Assembly (NCBI GenBank): GCA_016234425.1
Contig: JACRCA010000364.1
Coordinates: 1 to 5,938 of the forward strand
Length of the DNA: 5,938 nt
Reading direction: 5' to 3'
Origin: Deltaproteobacteria bacterium
Lineage (GTDB): Bacteria > Desulfobacterota > SM23-61
Positions within the stretch are counted from its first letter, which is position 1. Each line of letters opens with the position of its first letter. Below, one piece after another: positions 5,505-5,938 of the stretch. Under the pieces are notes generated by a model. That model searched no databases, was not told the origin of the DNA, and saw only the letters and a list, made by a program, of their open reading frames with translations. Made by a program: the position numbers and the translations under genes.

Positions 5505-5938
5505 CTACTGAGGAATATCCTTGATCAAATCCTCCAAACGGAGTGAACGCAAAGTCTCGGGAAGAGGTTTTCCTGTATTTTCATCCCATCCCATTAGCTT
5601 GTAGTAATTCCGAACCATTCCTGGCCAATGCGGCTTAATGGATTTTCCCTGACAGGGCCCATCAACAGGGGTTGAACCATATCGGGGGGAGGGGGCTTCG
5701 AGTTCTGCTTTCAGTCCGTGACGGAAATTGAAAACTCTTAATTGATTAACGATGCGCCGGCCGATGGTCATGGCGTCGGCTACTGTAAGGTTCCAGCCGG
5801 TAACGGCATTCACGCTTTCCACAGTTAAGAGAGCATCGGGGGTGCAAAACCGGCAGGTTCCCAGGCAATCCTCAAATTGACGCCAACCATTGATCTTGGC
5901 ATTAACCGTCGAAACCTCTTCCGGAGAAAATGGACCAG
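5505..5938 (-). CDS. Aldehyde ferredoxin oxidoreductase family protein, C-terminal part
   Basis: The last 143 residues of an AOR-family enzyme; the 5' part lies beyond the right edge (full proteins are about 600-650 residues). AOR enzymes carry a tungsten bis-pterin and a [4Fe-4S] cluster and interconvert aldehydes and carboxylic acids with ferredoxin. Visible hallmarks are FEDCLGTCRFC (visible residues 21-31), whose D-x-x-G-x-C matches the second pterin-binding DxxGLC motif that also supplies the fourth cluster cysteine. FNFRHG follows (the family FNxReG motif), then NYYKLMGWDENTGKPLPETL near the end, equivalent to the conserved YY--GWD--TG-P-TL segment. An internal GTG at 5822 is not the start, since the frame continues open to the edge with conserved residues. 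It is followed immediately by the MoaD-like gene. Other members of this fold (for example BamB-type subunits) cannot be fully excluded from this fragment. Confidence 0.9.
   Translation of the reverse strand, partial: GPFSPEEVSTVNAKINGWRQFEDCLGTCRFCTPDALLTVESVNAVTGWNLTVADAMTIGRRIVNQLRVFNFRHGLKAELEAPSPRYGSTPVDGPCQGKSIKPHWPGMVRNYYKLMGWDENTGKPLPETLRSLRLEDLIKDIPQ

Overview
The window is about 5.9 kb of bacterial chromosome from a gene-dense region. All intact genes lie on the minus strand, so transcription runs right to left. The families present are a tungsten-type aldehyde ferredoxin oxidoreductase (AOR), a MoaD-like sulfur carrier, a GlcD/GlcF flavin and Fe-S dehydrogenase, and a TAXI-type fused TRAP permease. 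With moderate GC content, this mix suggests an anaerobic, possibly syntrophic or sulfate-reducing bacterium of the deltaproteobacterial (Desulfobacterota) kind. That placement is inference from gene content only.

Right end (about 5199-5938): the C-terminal 143 residues of an AOR-family oxidoreductase, then 3 nt later a 100-residue MoaD/ThiS-like protein ending in Gly-Gly. The two look translationally coupled and plausibly serve W/Mo-pterin chemistry.

Middle right (about 4730-5198): an intergenic stretch with no intact gene. It holds a decayed plus-strand fragment of an IS481-like (rve-type DDE) transposase, with a stop codon exactly where the catalytic glutamate is expected. It also holds a candidate minus-strand promoter and a leader hairpin that abuts the Shine-Dalgarno of glcD.

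Centre (1578-4729): a two-subunit glycolate/D-lactate-type dehydrogenase, with glcD (FAD subunit) then glcF (Fe-S subunit). The pair is split by a cassette of about 0.5 kb. The cassette carries a free-standing four-helix-bundle protein of the 23S rRNA intervening-sequence (S23/IVP) family. It is bracketed by arrays of a degenerate hexamer AGYGTS, including a perfect 21-bp inverted pair and a local 11-bp hairpin. It inserts cleanly between the two stop/start regions without breaking either gene. This is the most unusual structure in the window.

Left end (1-1455): a small single-domain cupin and the N-terminal 354 residues of a fused DctQM-type TRAP permease that runs off the window. GlcD, IVP, GlcF, cupin and TRAP genes share orientation with short gaps and no clear terminator between them. 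One leftward operon that imports and oxidises a (hydroxy)carboxylate is therefore reasonable, but the substrate cannot be read from the sequence.
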